Positions 1 through 8,884 are shown, numbered from the stretch's first letter. The stretch: DNA of 64,000 bases from Sneathiella marina (GCF_023746535.1 NZ_CP098747.1:434001-498000), one strand, 5' to 3'. Translations and numbers: made by a program. Notes: a model not told the origin generated them from the letters alone.

Positions 1-715
1 CATAAGGTGCGATATTCGGGTGAGAATTACCTGTAAGTTTTGGAGGGTTTCCAGACATTAGATAATTTGGTGCATGCGGGTGCTGAAGTTGAATGCCCGT
101 ATCATACAGGGATGCTTCAACAGATTGACCTTTGCCTGATGTATGTCGTTCGTTGACTGCCATCAAGATCCCGATCACCGCATTCATCCCCGTGCCTAAA
201 TCCACCAAAGGAATGCCGAGGCGAACTTGCCCTGATTCAGGGGAGCCATTAATACTGATGAGGCCCGCCCAGGCTTGGATAACGGCATCGTATCCTGGAA
301 AACCGCCGAAAGGACCGTCGGCGCCAAATCCGGTCACGCGACAATGAATGAGGCGTGGAAATTCCTTGGATAAAAAATCTTCGTATCCCAATCCCCATTT
401 CTCAAGACTGCCTGTCTTGAAGTTCTCTAGCATCACGTCGGCTTCAGCAAGAAGCTTGAGCAATATTTCCTTGCCCTCATCTTGCCTGATATCCAGAGAA
501 ATTGACCGTTTATTGCGATTGGTTCCTGAAAAGTAAGCAGACAGTCCATTTTCATCAAAGGGAGGCCCCCAGCCGCGGGTCTCATCGCCTTGAGGTGGCT
601 CAATCTTAATGACTTCTGCGCCATGATCGCCAAGAATCTGCGTGCAGAAAGGGCCGCCCAGTACGCGGGAGAGGTCGACCACTTTCAATCCGGTTAAGGC
701 ACCTTTACTTGACAT
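1..715 (-). CDS. CaiB/BaiF family CoA-transferase, C-terminus cut off by window edge
   Basis: The reading frame opens at the ATG at 713-715 and stays open to base 1, giving about 238 residues of a family that is usually near 400 long. The start MSSKGALTGLKVVDLSRVLG, the GDHGAEVIKIEPP segment and the FSGTNRNKRSISLD segment are typical of type III CoA-transferases. The Asp in PLVDLGTG (about residue 172) matches the family's catalytic aspartate, which carries the CoA thioester. It lies 62 nt after the two-subunit CoA-transferase and probably closes that operon. The acyl substrate cannot be told from sequence. Confidence 0.9.
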   Translation of the reverse strand, partial: MSSKGALTGLKVVDLSRVLGGPFCTQILGDHGAEVIKIEPPQGDETRGWGPPFDENGLSAYFSGTNRNKRSISLDIRQDEGKEILLKLLAEADVMLENFKTGSLEKWGLGYEDFLSKEFPRLIHCRVTGFGADGPFGGFPGYDAVIQAWAGLISINGSPESGQVRLGIPLVDLGTGMNAVIGILMAVNERHTSGKGQSVEASLYDTGIQLQHPHAPNYLMSGNPPKLTGNSHPNIAPY

Positions 716-777
716 AACAATCCTTTTTTCTTTCAGTTGATGAGTATATTGGCAAGACCCATATCTATTTATGTGCT

Positions 778-1512
778 TCAGCCTGCTTTTGCAAATATGG
801 TCTCAGTGAAGTTTGGATAAACCTCGGCAATCTTGGTTCGTACTTTCAGCTCCAAAAGCTGAAGAAGAGCGGGGTCCGGAGATTCTGTTGTTGGAACATC
901 GGCGGAATAGTCAAAATCGAAGCCCGTATTATCAAGAATATCTTCCAAAGAACTGCTTGGATGAACGGACATTAAGGAAAAGCGTTTCTGGGCCTTGTTG
1001 AAATGGAAAAAGCCCTTGCTGGTTAATAAACCGAAAGGTCCACCTTTTCTATAAACATGATCTTCCGATGTTCCGGGGGCACTGATGAAGTCAACCTTAT
1101 CGACAAGCGTTCGGCGCGAATGCTCTTCTCGAAATAAGATTACTTTCGGCACCAGAAAATAAAGGTAAGCAGATCCAAAAGTTCCCGGCCATCTCGGCTG
1201 TGAAAGCGGATACTCACCACGTCCCATTAAGTTAATATTTGCCTCTCCATCGATTTGTCCACCGCCTAGGAAAAACGCATCTATGCGGCCTTGCGCGGCG
1301 CAATCGAAAAGCTCGCCCCCGCCGCCTGTGAAGAAATTATTGGAAACGGACCCCAGGATATTTACATGCTGTGGAGTTCCCCAAGCAGCTTTCGCCAAAA
1401 GGGCTCCTGCCCCTGGTATGGGTGAGGCGGCACCGACCGCGACATGATTGCAATCCTTCAATAAGCCGGCAATCAAGCAAATCAGGGCTTTTTTATCGTC
1501 ACTTAAGCTCAT
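778..1512 (-). CDS. CoA-transferase, beta subunit (GctB/IpdB-like)
   Basis: A 244-residue family I CoA-transferase subunit, with VAVGAASPIPGAGALLAK near the N-terminus and the glycine-rich GRIDAFFLGGGQIDGEANIN stretch. Its ATG overlaps the stop of the alpha-subunit gene by 4 nt, so the two are translationally coupled. In glutaconate CoA-transferase the beta subunit supplies a catalytic Glu in a short ESG-type motif. Here the corresponding stretch reads NILGSVSNN and has no Glu. That resembles IpdB of steroid ring degradation, whose complex hydrolyses a cyclic CoA ester instead of moving CoA. A true transferase or an IpdAB-like hydrolase are both possible; the family call is firm, the activity is not. 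Confidence 0.85.
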   Translation of the reverse strand: MSLSDDKKALICLIAGLLKDCNHVAVGAASPIPGAGALLAKAAWGTPQHVNILGSVSNNFFTGGGGELFDCAAQGRIDAFFLGGGQIDGEANINLMGRGEYPLSQPRWPGTFGSAYLYFLVPKVILFREEHSRRTLVDKVDFISAPGTSEDHVYRKGGPFGLLTSKGFFHFNKAQKRFSLMSVHPSSSLEDILDNTGFDFDYSADVPTTESPDPALLQLLELKVRTKIAEVYPNFTETIFAKAG

Positions 1513-2375
1513 GCCCCAACACTTTCATCAAATACATAACGCTGAAGATACTCAGCAAATCCGTCATCAGATCCGGCCATTTGCATATACATCTTCAAAT
1601 GCTCGTCATCTCCGCCACCGGTAAACCAGAAAGGTAGAGGCCAGTTTCCTCCGGCGACTTCAGAAACCTTGGTGACGTAGAGGGCCGGCAATACACCTGC
1701 GGCCATTTTTTCGTCGTCAAACAAATTCCCATCGATAACTTCATCGACCGTTACGAGTGTTGACTTGGAGGCATGGGACATATTGATAAGTTCACGTTTG
1801 CGGCCAACCCAAACATTTCCTTCTTTATCGGCAAAGGGAGCATGAAACAGGGCAAAGTCCGGATTAATTGCTGGAATAGCTACTATAGGATCCTCTGACT
1901 CGACGAACGGATTTTGCAGCGTTATCCAATCCGGATGATGATCGAGAATATGACTTCCTATGATGCCGCGTAATGGCATAAAAGGGATTCCTTTTTGGGA
2001 CGCTTGCAGTCCGGCATGAATGGCGGGGCAAGTCGCGTCGACAAGTTTCACACTCCCGTCTCGCACAGATTTAGTAAAACGTGGCGCAGGGCCATATTCA
2101 CCTAAAGTAAGGGCTGAGCTTTCCAGCGTTTCGACACATCCAGCACCAATTAACAACTCTGCCTGGAGCCCCGTCGTTGGCGCACCGACCAAATGCAAAT
2201 TCTTGATTCCTTTGCGAATTATAGCTCGCGTCGCCGCCATAGATACACCGGCGTAATCGGCGGGAATAGCTAGTTTTGCGCCATCTGAAATCGCATCAAC
2301 CAGTTCATCAATCGCAACTATCGTATTTGATAAGGACATTTGCTTCTTATTTCCTGTTAATTTGCCCGCCGCCAT
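1509..2375 (-). CDS. CoA-transferase, alpha subunit (GctA/IpdA-like)
   Basis: A 288-residue family I CoA-transferase alpha subunit with the VGAPTTGLQAELLIGAG and VGRKRELINMSHASK regions. Acidic residues in VETLESSALTLGEYGPAP (82, 85 and 93 by this start) are candidates for the catalytic Glu that IpdA-type subunits supply. The ATG at 2375 shares one base with the TAA of the upstream transporter gene (TAATG), which favours this start. A second ATG at 2339 (MSLSNTIVAIDEL) lies behind a purine-rich stretch and fits family N-termini, so the real protein may be 12 residues shorter. It forms a complex with the next gene's product. Confidence 0.85.
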   Translation of the reverse strand: MAAGKLTGNKKQMSLSNTIVAIDELVDAISDGAKLAIPADYAGVSMAATRAIIRKGIKNLHLVGAPTTGLQAELLIGAGCVETLESSALTLGEYGPAPRFTKSVRDGSVKLVDATCPAIHAGLQASQKGIPFMPLRGIIGSHILDHHPDWITLQNPFVESEDPIVAIPAINPDFALFHAPFADKEGNVWVGRKRELINMSHASKSTLVTVDEVIDGNLFDDEKMAAGVLPALYVTKVSEVAGGNWPLPFWFTGGGDDEHLKMYMQMAGSDDGFAEYLQRYVFDESVGA

Positions 2376-3610
2376 TATGGTTGCTTTCTCATCTCTCTGA
2401 CAAGGATAAACGGCGCCGCGCCGATTAGTAAGGATATACCGGAATATAGAAAGACTGCATCATAGGTACCGGTCAGGTCGTATAGCAGGCCGGAAAAATA
2501 CGATCCACTGGCCATGCCAATACCGCTGCCGACTGAAATGCTACCATATATGGTTCCAAAATTCTTCCCTCTGAATAGGTGCGATGCAATGGTTCCGATC
2601 ATGGGGCCGCGAGATCCCATTGAGAGACCAAAGCAGAATATAAAGCCGTATAGAGCCCAAGTCTGATCAGGGCGTTCGAAGGACCATAGAAAGAGAATAG
2701 CTGCAAAGGTTACGACATAGCTTCCCATCGCTGTTGTCAGCAAACCGATACGCCGGATCAGGTATCCCGATCCAATCATGCCGACAGGAATGAATAATCC
2801 GGTTATGCCAAAACTGACTGACGCTTCAATCGGCGGCAACCCCACATCAATCAAATAGGTAACAGCCTGAATTATGACAGAAAACATGGCGCTGCCGGTA
2901 AAGCAGAAAACAGCAGAAAGTCCCCAAAACGGAATTGTTCTTAATGCTTTTGTCATCGTCCATTGGATCGGCGAAGTTGCTTCGGCATGAGGAAGCGCGG
3001 TTACAGGGCTTTTGCGCCCTGCGGCAAGTTTTCTCCAGGGTAGAAACAAAATTATTGGAAGTATGGCCAAAACACACAAGCCGAGTAGATATTCGGCCTG
3101 GCGCCAGCCAAAACTAGAAATAAAAATTTGAGACAAACTCAGGCCCAGAAGAGTTCCCGCACCGAGCGCAGAGTAGATTATGGCCAATGCCAGGGGCAAT
3201 TTTTCCCGAAACCATCGGCTGGCCAGAGCTGAATTGGTGACGTTGCCGCAACAGGCCGCTGAGAAACCGACAAGTATGCTTATGCTCAGATAAAAGAACC
3301 AGATACTATCTGCCATGCCCGCCAGCATGAGGCCGGAGCCACCAGACACGATACCGATACCGTACACGTTCCTTGGCCCAAGCCGGTCAAATAGGATACC
3401 TGCGATTGGCCCCGTCAGACCGGTAACGAGGGCGCCAAGAGAATAAATTGAGGCAATGGTTCCACGGGGCCAGCCAAATTCATTGCTGAGAGGCGATACT
3501 AAATTCGGAAAATTCTCAAAGGAGAAACGACCAATCATGCCGATCAGAAAGCAAAGGGCAAGGATGCCCATCGCAATCGCCGTAAATTCTGACGGTTTCG
3601 TAGTGTTCAA
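2375..3610 (-). CDS. MFS transporter of the acyl-CoA operon
   Basis: A 411-residue inner-membrane protein with about 12 hydrophobic segments and the MFS loop motif (GILFDRLGPRNVYG, near residue 75). The overall pattern resembles the OFA/monocarboxylate branch, as in the transporter at 57.4 kb. It is the first gene of the operon continuing through the two-subunit CoA-transferase to the CaiB-type enzyme, with a 1-nt overlap to the next gene. The context suggests uptake of the organic acid that those CoA-transferases act on, which is an inference. Confidence 0.85.
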   Translation of the reverse strand: MNTTKPSEFTAIAMGILALCFLIGMIGRFSFENFPNLVSPLSNEFGWPRGTIASIYSLGALVTGLTGPIAGILFDRLGPRNVYGIGIVSGGSGLMLAGMADSIWFFYLSISILVGFSAACCGNVTNSALASRWFREKLPLALAIIYSALGAGTLLGLSLSQIFISSFGWRQAEYLLGLCVLAILPIILFLPWRKLAAGRKSPVTALPHAEATSPIQWTMTKALRTIPFWGLSAVFCFTGSAMFSVIIQAVTYLIDVGLPPIEASVSFGITGLFIPVGMIGSGYLIRRIGLLTTAMGSYVVTFAAILFLWSFERPDQTWALYGFIFCFGLSMGSRGPMIGTIASHLFRGKNFGTIYGSISVGSGIGMASGSYFSGLLYDLTGTYDAVFLYSGISLLIGAAPFILVREMRKQP

Positions 3611-3744
3611 AAGCCTCGCTCCGGTTTTATTCTTCTTGTTTGAGCAGATGAGGTTGCATTTATGGAATACCTGTGTCGTATCCTCAGCAAGGGAATGTTC
3701 CTCGAAACTACCAGATTATTTCAAGGATTGATATATTCATTGCG

Positions 3745-4521
3745 TTAATCTTTGCGGAAGATTGCTGACGCTAGCCACCCGGCGAATAAGGCAACGAGAA
3801 TTGCCGCAATACCATATAGGGCGGGATAATCTTGGGCAAAGTCGAATATTGTACGACCGAGGCCAGATTTTTTAATGAAGAGGGGAGAGGTCTGAGCACT
3901 AATGAGATCTCCGCCCCTGAATAGATAAAATTCTGCAACATAATTGCCGACAGGCACATTCGCAGGAAATTCAATATTAGTCCTGAACAGGGTATTCCCG
4001 AGGAAATGGATATCCGTTTCCTGATCGGAATAGAGGTTTTCTTCAGTTTTCTTGCGAATTATGGCCTGCTGGAAAGGATGGCTTTCCTTCGCTGCTTCAG
4101 ATGATTTAAAGCTTAACCGGGTCGGGCCAATTTTAAGCCTATTCAATACATTTGCAGAAGTAATGTCAGCGACGGGCTTTGTGCTTACTATTGCATAAAA
4201 ACTGGGGACTCCGGTGAACTCGATGGATACCGCATTAACCCAGATACCGGCGACCCTGTCTTTGCGGCGTACCACCACTTTTTCTTCCGGTCCGCGAACC
4301 ACGATGATGACATCGCCATGTTCTGAATAATTGAGATCCGCACCTGTTTCTGTCGCGCCGAACAATAATAGCTCTGTGCCCGTAAAGTCAGACGTAACAG
4401 AAATCAGATGAGAAGAGATATCTGTTACCAACGGAGTACTGGCCGGCGATTGATGCGGAGTTGTCATGCTGAGCGTGGCAAGTACAAATAAGAACAATAT
4501 GAAATTTTTCATTATTCTCAA
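3745..4521 (-). CDS. TIGR02186 / Alph_Pro_TM family membrane protein
   Basis: A 258-residue protein with an N-terminal signal-like segment (MKNFILFLFVLATLSM), a beta-rich periplasmic middle and one C-terminal membrane span (ALYGIAAILVALFAGWLASAIF). Features such as LLLFGATETGADLNYSEHGDVII match the alphaproteobacterial family TIGR02186 (Pfam Alph_Pro_TM), which commonly sits beside TauE/SafE exporters. Its ATG overlaps the exporter's TGA (ATGA), which fixes the start and suggests the two act together. The function of the family is unknown; a periplasmic accessory role for the exporter is an inference. Confidence 0.85.
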   Translation of the reverse strand: MRIMKNFILFLFVLATLSMTTPHQSPASTPLVTDISSHLISVTSDFTGTELLLFGATETGADLNYSEHGDVIIVVRGPEEKVVVRRKDRVAGIWVNAVSIEFTGVPSFYAIVSTKPVADITSANVLNRLKIGPTRLSFKSSEAAKESHPFQQAIIRKKTEENLYSDQETDIHFLGNTLFRTNIEFPANVPVGNYVAEFYLFRGGDLISAQTSPLFIKKSGLGRTIFDFAQDYPALYGIAAILVALFAGWLASAIFRKD

Positions 4522-5438
4522 TGCCCCCCAGCCACACCAAGCGAATATAGATCATCCGGTGTTACAATCAGGTCGAAGGCTAATTTAGCGCAAACAATCA
4601 GAACCATTAGTGCAAGGAGACTACGAAGCTGTTCCCCCTTCATCTTGGTGCCAACTCTTGTTCCGATTTGGGCGCCGACAACTGCGCTGCTCATCAACAG
4701 CATTGCCAGCATGACGTCGACAGTTTGAGTATTAATTGAATGTAACAGCGTTACATTGGCCGTGACGAAAATGATCTGAAATAAAGATGTTCCGATAACA
4801 ACAGTTGTGGGCATTCCAAGAAGGTAAATCATGGCAGGAACCATAACAAAGCCGCCACCGACACCCATGATTGCCGATAAAATACCAACAAGAGTGCCAA
4901 TACCAAGGGGCATGAGTGCGCTGATATAAAGCTTTGATTTACGAAACCGCATCTTGAAGGGTAGCCCGTGAATCCAATAATGCTGATGTAATTTCTTTCG
5001 GCGCGTTGTTCCCTTTTTGGTTTTGATCAATGCGTTAATGCTTTCCACGAACATTAAGCTGCCGATGACACCCAGAAATATGACGTAAGAAAGAGAGATT
5101 AGCAGGTCGACCTGGCCCATGTTTTTAAGAACGGTAAATACCCAGGTCCCCAAGCCGGATCCCAGGATACCCCCGGCCAGCAAAACGCCCCCCATTTTGA
5201 AATCAACGTTGCCGCGCCGCCAATGGGCGAGAACTCCGGAGACGCTAGCTGCAGTAATTTGATTGGCTTCTGTCGCGACGGCTACGGCCGGCGGAATACC
5301 AATAAAAATCAGCAAGGGAGTCATAAGAAAACCACCGCCAACTCCAAACATTCCAGATAACAGTCCGACTGCCCCACCCATACCCAATATCAAAAACAAA
5401 TTGACGGATATTTCAGCAATGGGCAGATAAACTGACAT
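4518..5438 (-). CDS. TauE/SafE (TSUP) family anion exporter
   Basis: A 306-residue membrane protein built of two related halves, each with the family's glycine signature: SGMFGVGGGFLMTP near residue 30 and SAIMGVGGGFVMVP near residue 190, followed by ATEANQ and GTSLFQ. TSUP members move sulfite, sulfonates or related small anions across the inner membrane; the exact substrate cannot be read from sequence. A basic cytoplasmic loop (KKGTTRRKKLHQ) separates the halves. It is translated just before the Alph_Pro_TM gene with a 4-nt overlap. An AT-rich 241-bp gap upstream holds its promoter region and that of the divergent glycosyltransferase. Confidence 0.9.
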   Translation of the reverse strand: MSVYLPIAEISVNLFLILGMGGAVGLLSGMFGVGGGFLMTPLLIFIGIPPAVAVATEANQITAASVSGVLAHWRRGNVDFKMGGVLLAGGILGSGLGTWVFTVLKNMGQVDLLISLSYVIFLGVIGSLMFVESINALIKTKKGTTRRKKLHQHYWIHGLPFKMRFRKSKLYISALMPLGIGTLVGILSAIMGVGGGFVMVPAMIYLLGMPTTVVIGTSLFQIIFVTANVTLLHSINTQTVDVMLAMLLMSSAVVGAQIGTRVGTKMKGEQLRSLLALMVLIVCAKLAFDLIVTPDDLYSLGVAGGH

Positions 5439-5679
5439 ACGGCAAAAGAGGCCTTTACATGGAGTAGATGGGGATCATTCTAACGATTCTCCCCGCTATA
5501 CTATAAAAACAACGCAATTGTAATCACTTGCTGATTTTTTTTTGACCTGATAGCTGTGTAATTAGCCATTAAATCATTTAACTTTGGGCAGTAATCTAGC
5601 TAAATTAAATGAAATTCAAAGGTTACCTTGCTGTTCGTAAGCTAACCAGAAGTTCGTTTGGAAAAAGGATAGTTGTGGA

Positions 5680-6708
5680 ATGCGTGTTCTCTATGTCGGA
5701 AATTTTAACGAAAAACACGATGGAACTGCATTTTACGATTCCAATAGAAAGCTAGCCAACGGTTTTGTCAGAAATGGTCATCAGGTCTACCAGTTCAGTG
5801 ATCGAGATATTGCCCGTGCGTCGACAGTGTTTCGATCCAGGAAATTTGGTGTGGTTCCAGCTAACATTCGCCTGCTTGAAACCGCAAAAAATATTATGCC
5901 TGACTTGTTGTTCATAGGGCATGCAGGTCCAATTTTTGCGAGAACTCTTAAGCAGATCCGTCGGGCTGTTCCGCATATTAAGATTGCTCTTTACGATTTT
6001 GATGCAATTTGGCAGGATCAGACGGTTCAAAGAACGATGAAGCATGTTGAACTCGCGGATGCGACATTTATTACGACCGCAGGGCCAGAGTTACAAAAAT
6101 TTGCACGTAACAATAACGTAGTGAGCTTTTTCCCAAATGTTTTGGATAAAAGTATTGATAGTGTTCGCGCATTTGAAAACCCATCTCCGAAACATCGGTT
6201 ATTCTACGGTATGGGGAACGCCAAACCGGATAGTGAGCGGTTCCAAATAGGCACGAAGATTTTGGATGCTTTTCCCGATGAGTCCATGGAGATCCTCGGT
6301 ATGCGCGGTAAACCGCCTTTGTCTGGAATTTCCTACCATCGCGCTATTGGAGATTCGCGAATGGGCTTAAATCTTAGTCGCGGGGAAGTCTTCCCGCTTT
6401 ATAGTTCTGACAGAATGTCACAATATGTCGGGAATGGGTTGATGACCCTTGTCCATCGCAGGACCGGATATGATCAGATTTTTAAAGATGATGAGTTAGC
6501 GTTCTATGATGACTTTGATGAACTGATTAAGTTAATCGGCTACTATAACCTGCATGATGATGAAGCGCGCGAAATAGCCCGAAATGGATGGCGTCGTGGC
6601 CATGAAATATTCAATGAAACACTGGTAACGAAGTATATAACTGAAGTTACATTTCGAGAAAAACTGAGCGAAGACTATCAGTGGCCGACTGATTTGTATT
6701 CAGCTTGA
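5680..6708 (+). CDS. glycosyltransferase, CgeB/group 1-like
   Basis: A 342-residue protein starting MRVLYVGNFNEKHDGTAFYD, with a C-terminal segment (SRGEVFPLYSSDRMSQYVGNGLMTLVHR, then EIARNGWRRGHEIFNE) typical of the Glyco_trans_1_2 domain. These enzymes move a sugar from a nucleotide-sugar donor to a surface glycan or protein. AAGGA about 13 nt upstream of the ATG supports the start. It stands alone, with no other cell-surface genes nearby, and its stop is one base from the end of the convergent Mpo1-like gene. Acceptor and donor are unknown. Confidence 0.75.
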   Translation: MRVLYVGNFNEKHDGTAFYDSNRKLANGFVRNGHQVYQFSDRDIARASTVFRSRKFGVVPANIRLLETAKNIMPDLLFIGHAGPIFARTLKQIRRAVPHIKIALYDFDAIWQDQTVQRTMKHVELADATFITTAGPELQKFARNNNVVSFFPNVLDKSIDSVRAFENPSPKHRLFYGMGNAKPDSERFQIGTKILDAFPDESMEILGMRGKPPLSGISYHRAIGDSRMGLNLSRGEVFPLYSSDRMSQYVGNGLMTLVHRRTGYDQIFKDDELAFYDDFDELIKLIGYYNLHDDEAREIARNGWRRGHEIFNETLVTKYITEVTFREKLSEDYQWPTDLYSA

Positions 6709-6709
6709 T

Positions 6710-7039
6710 TTATGGAACACCGGCTTTTTTCAATTCATCGGGCAAGCGACCTGATAACCACAAGAAAAACATTCGAAAATCACTGTAAAGCGACCAAATC
6801 GGATATGTGAAAGTTGCGGGACGGTTTTTTTCCACAAAGAAATGCGCAATCCAGGCAGGGCCATATCCACCGACGGCGCAGGCCAATAAGAGAATTGGAT
6901 TGAAAGTAATCAGGAAAATTGCAAATCCAATAAGTGCAAGGGTAGTGCCCAAAAAATGTAGCCGGCGACAAAGCGCAGAGGAGTGTTCCTTTAAATAATA
7001 GGGCCAAAACTCGGAATATGTCTGTATTCTGTTTTGCAT
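6710..7039 (-). CDS. Mpo1-like (DUF962) membrane protein
   Basis: A 109-residue protein with two hydrophobic segments and the family's spaced histidines: H at about 19 and in RRLHFLGT, then AWIAHFFVEKNRPATF, followed by YPIWSLYSDFRM. Mpo1 of yeast is an iron-dependent dioxygenase acting on 2-hydroxy fatty acids; bacterial members are largely uncharacterised. The neighbourhood is rich in fatty-acid genes, which is compatible with such a role but not proof. It lies on the opposite strand between the glycosyltransferase and the MerR regulator. Confidence 0.85.
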   Translation of the reverse strand: MQNRIQTYSEFWPYYLKEHSSALCRRLHFLGTTLALIGFAIFLITFNPILLLACAVGGYGPAWIAHFFVEKNRPATFTYPIWSLYSDFRMFFLWLSGRLPDELKKAGVP

Positions 7040-7117
7040 GCTCTATTATTTCTTGATTCCAGCCACGAGTGCAATAGGTGACATAGATCGATCATGTAAA
7101 AATTATACTTGGCAATG

Positions 7118-7146
7118 TTGACGTTTACGTAAACGTCAACTATACT
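7118..7146 (+). promoter_or_regulatory. sigma70-type promoter with embedded perfect palindrome (MerR/LiuR-type operator)
   Basis: Bases 7118-7139 form a perfect 22-nt palindrome whose half-site is TTGACGTTTAC. Its first six bases double as a -35 box (TTGACG, 7118-7123), and TATACT at 7141-7146 follows after 17 nt as a -10 box. A palindrome between -35 and -10 is where MerR-family regulators bind, so autoregulation of the gene at 7175 is likely. A nearly identical site lies at 29616-29637. Confidence 0.75.
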
Positions 7147-7164
7147 CATTGTCAATAACAATGA
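7146..7164. repeat. short inverted repeat in MerR leader
   Basis: TCATTGT (7146-7152) and ACAATGA (7158-7164) are exact inverted copies around a 5-nt loop. The repeat sits just downstream of the -10 box and ends 10 nt before the regulator's start codon. It could be a second protein-binding site or a weak hairpin at the mRNA start. Confidence 0.4.
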
Positions 7165-7174
7165 TGGATTTGAT

Positions 7175-7615
7175 ATGAACGCAAATACAAAAATCAACGT
7201 CGAGGATGAAGCCCGTTATTCGATCGCAGATCTCGCTGAAGAATTCGGTGTGACGTCTCGAACTATCCGGTTTTATGAAGATAAAGGACTTGTCAGCCCT
7301 GAACGAGACGGATTAACCCGCATCTACTCTCGCAGTGACCGCGGACGGCTTAAAATTATCCTTCGCGGTCGACGACTTGGCTTTAGTCTGCAGGAAATCA
7401 AAAAGATGCTGGATATGTATTCTCCGGAAGGAGAAGCTACCGACCAGCTAAACTACACTCTTAAGAAATGCAAAGATCAGCTATCTAAGCTCGTCAGCCA
7501 GCGTGAAGACATAAATGAAGCAATTTCGGAACTTGAAGAAGGTATTCGAGATCTCGAAGAGCATCTTTCGTCGGGTAATGTTGCCGGCAAAAAAACTAGT
7601 AAAAAAATAGCTTAA
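7175..7615 (+). CDS. MerR family regulator, LiuR-like
   Basis: A 146-residue regulator with an N-terminal winged helix (YSIADLAEEFGVTSRTIRFYEDKGL, residues 12-36, then RIYSRSDRGRLKIILRGRRLGFS) and a C-terminal dimerisation helix rich in charged residues. It lacks the Cys cluster of metal-sensing MerR proteins. Members of this type (LiuR, BkdR-like) control branched-chain amino acid and fatty-acid breakdown in proteobacteria, probably sensing an acyl-CoA. Its promoter contains a perfect palindrome, and beta-oxidation genes follow directly. Assignment as LiuR rests on motif and context. Confidence 0.8.
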   Translation: MNANTKINVEDEARYSIADLAEEFGVTSRTIRFYEDKGLVSPERDGLTRIYSRSDRGRLKIILRGRRLGFSLQEIKKMLDMYSPEGEATDQLNYTLKKCKDQLSKLVSQREDINEAISELEEGIRDLEEHLSSGNVAGKKTSKKIA

Positions 7616-7745
7616 GGATTAGCGCCAAGGTTAGGCGAATTCATAAAAATGCATCCTCGATCGATTTGAGGATTGATGGAACAACAGCGACCCGGTCTTG
7701 AATGGCCCGTCGCATTATATGACAGTCTGAAAGGAAACACTGATA

Positions 7746-8882
7746 ATGAAGAACGTGGTAATAGCTGGGTACGCTCGTTCCCCCTTCACGCTTGCCAATA
7801 AGGGTGAGATGGTCAAAATTCGGCCTGATGAAATGTCTGCGCAAGTTGTTCGGGGCCTTATCGAGAAAACAGGCGTGAATGTAGAAGACATCGAGGACGT
7901 CATTTTCGGAAGCGCGTTTCCCGAAGCGGAACAGGGTTTGAACGTTGCCCGGATGATTAGTTTTCTAGCCGGAATTCCAAAATCAGCGGCGGCCACGACG
8001 GTAAATCGCTTCTGCGGTTCCTCCATGCAATCCATTCATATGGCTGCAGGTGCTATCCAGATGGGGGCTGGCGACGTCTTTATATGCGGCGGCATTGAAA
8101 GCATGACACGTGTTCCGATGGGCGGATTTAACCCGGCCCCGCATCCACGTCTTTATAAAGAATATCCCGAAGCCTATGTGTCTATGGGTATTACAGCAGA
8201 GAACCTGGCAAATCAGTATAAGATTTCCCGCCAGGAGCAAGAGGAAATGGCAGTCGAAAGCCATGCACGCGCTGCCGCGGCACGTGAGGCGGGGAAATTC
8301 GACGATGAAATAATTCCGATTGTTGACGGGAATATTCGGGTTGAACAGGATGGCTGTATTCGGCCTGAAACGACAATGGAAACCCTGGCAGGCTTGAAGC
8401 CAGCCTTTGATGCGGAAGGCACGGTAACAGCAGCGACATCTTCTCCACTTACCGATGGCGCGTCGTCGACACTGGTTTGTTCAGAAGAATATGCGGACGC
8501 CAACGGCCTGACAAAAATGGCCCGGATCAAATCCATTGCAGTCGCGGGCTGCGCCCCTGAAGTCATGGGTATTGGCCCGGTTCCGGCAACTGAAAAAGCT
8601 TTATCGCGCGCTGGATTAACGCTCAAGGATATTGACATCATCGAGCTGAACGAAGCATTTGCAGCCCAGTCTCTTGCTGTTCTGAAAGAAGCTGGCATGA
8701 GTTATGACAATACAAACCTTGATGGGGGTGCAATTGCGTTGGGTCACCCGATGGGAGCAACGGGCGCTCGGATCACCGGTAAGGTCGCAAGCCTGTTGCA
8801 GCGCGAAGGAAAATCTCTGGGTCTTGCGACCCAGTGTATTGGTGGCGGTCAGGGGATCGCAACAGTTCTGGAGGCTTGCTAA
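7746..8882 (+). CDS. fadA: acetyl-CoA acyltransferase (thiolase)
   Basis: A 378-residue thiolase. The acylated Cys is in RFCGSSMQS (Cys90), the catalytic His in GGAIALGHPMGATGAR, and the second Cys in CIGGGQGIA near the C-terminus. It cleaves 3-ketoacyl-CoA with CoA to release acetyl-CoA, the last step of beta-oxidation. The AAAGGAAAC stretch upstream is a fair ribosome site. Its stop is 2 nt before the FadN-type gene, so the products are made together. Because it is paired with a beta-oxidation enzyme, a degradative role is more likely than acetoacetyl-CoA synthesis. Confidence 0.92.
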   Translation: MKNVVIAGYARSPFTLANKGEMVKIRPDEMSAQVVRGLIEKTGVNVEDIEDVIFGSAFPEAEQGLNVARMISFLAGIPKSAAATTVNRFCGSSMQSIHMAAGAIQMGAGDVFICGGIESMTRVPMGGFNPAPHPRLYKEYPEAYVSMGITAENLANQYKISRQEQEEMAVESHARAAAAREAGKFDDEIIPIVDGNIRVEQDGCIRPETTMETLAGLKPAFDAEGTVTAATSSPLTDGASSTLVCSEEYADANGLTKMARIKSIAVAGCAPEVMGIGPVPATEKALSRAGLTLKDIDIIELNEAFAAQSLAVLKEAGMSYDNTNLDGGAIALGHPMGATGARITGKVASLLQREGKSLGLATQCIGGGQGIATVLEAC

Positions 8883-8884
8883 TC

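Noticed and set aside
7653-7673. ATCCTC / GAGGAT inverted repeat upstream of the thiolase as a terminator of the MerR gene.
   Set aside because: The stem is only 6 bp with a 9-nt loop and no T-run, so it cannot be called a terminator; a role as operator is unsupported.
8191-8698. Long antisense reading frames opposite the thiolase, FadN and dehydrogenase genes (for example minus-strand 8213-8698).
   Set aside because: They mirror the codon pattern of strongly supported genes and have no family features or ribosome sites.
8834-8884. An upstream in-frame ATG that would lengthen the FadN-type protein by 17 residues.
   Set aside because: It lies inside the thiolase gene, and the Rossmann fold begins exactly at the ATG at 8885, two bases after the thiolase stop.
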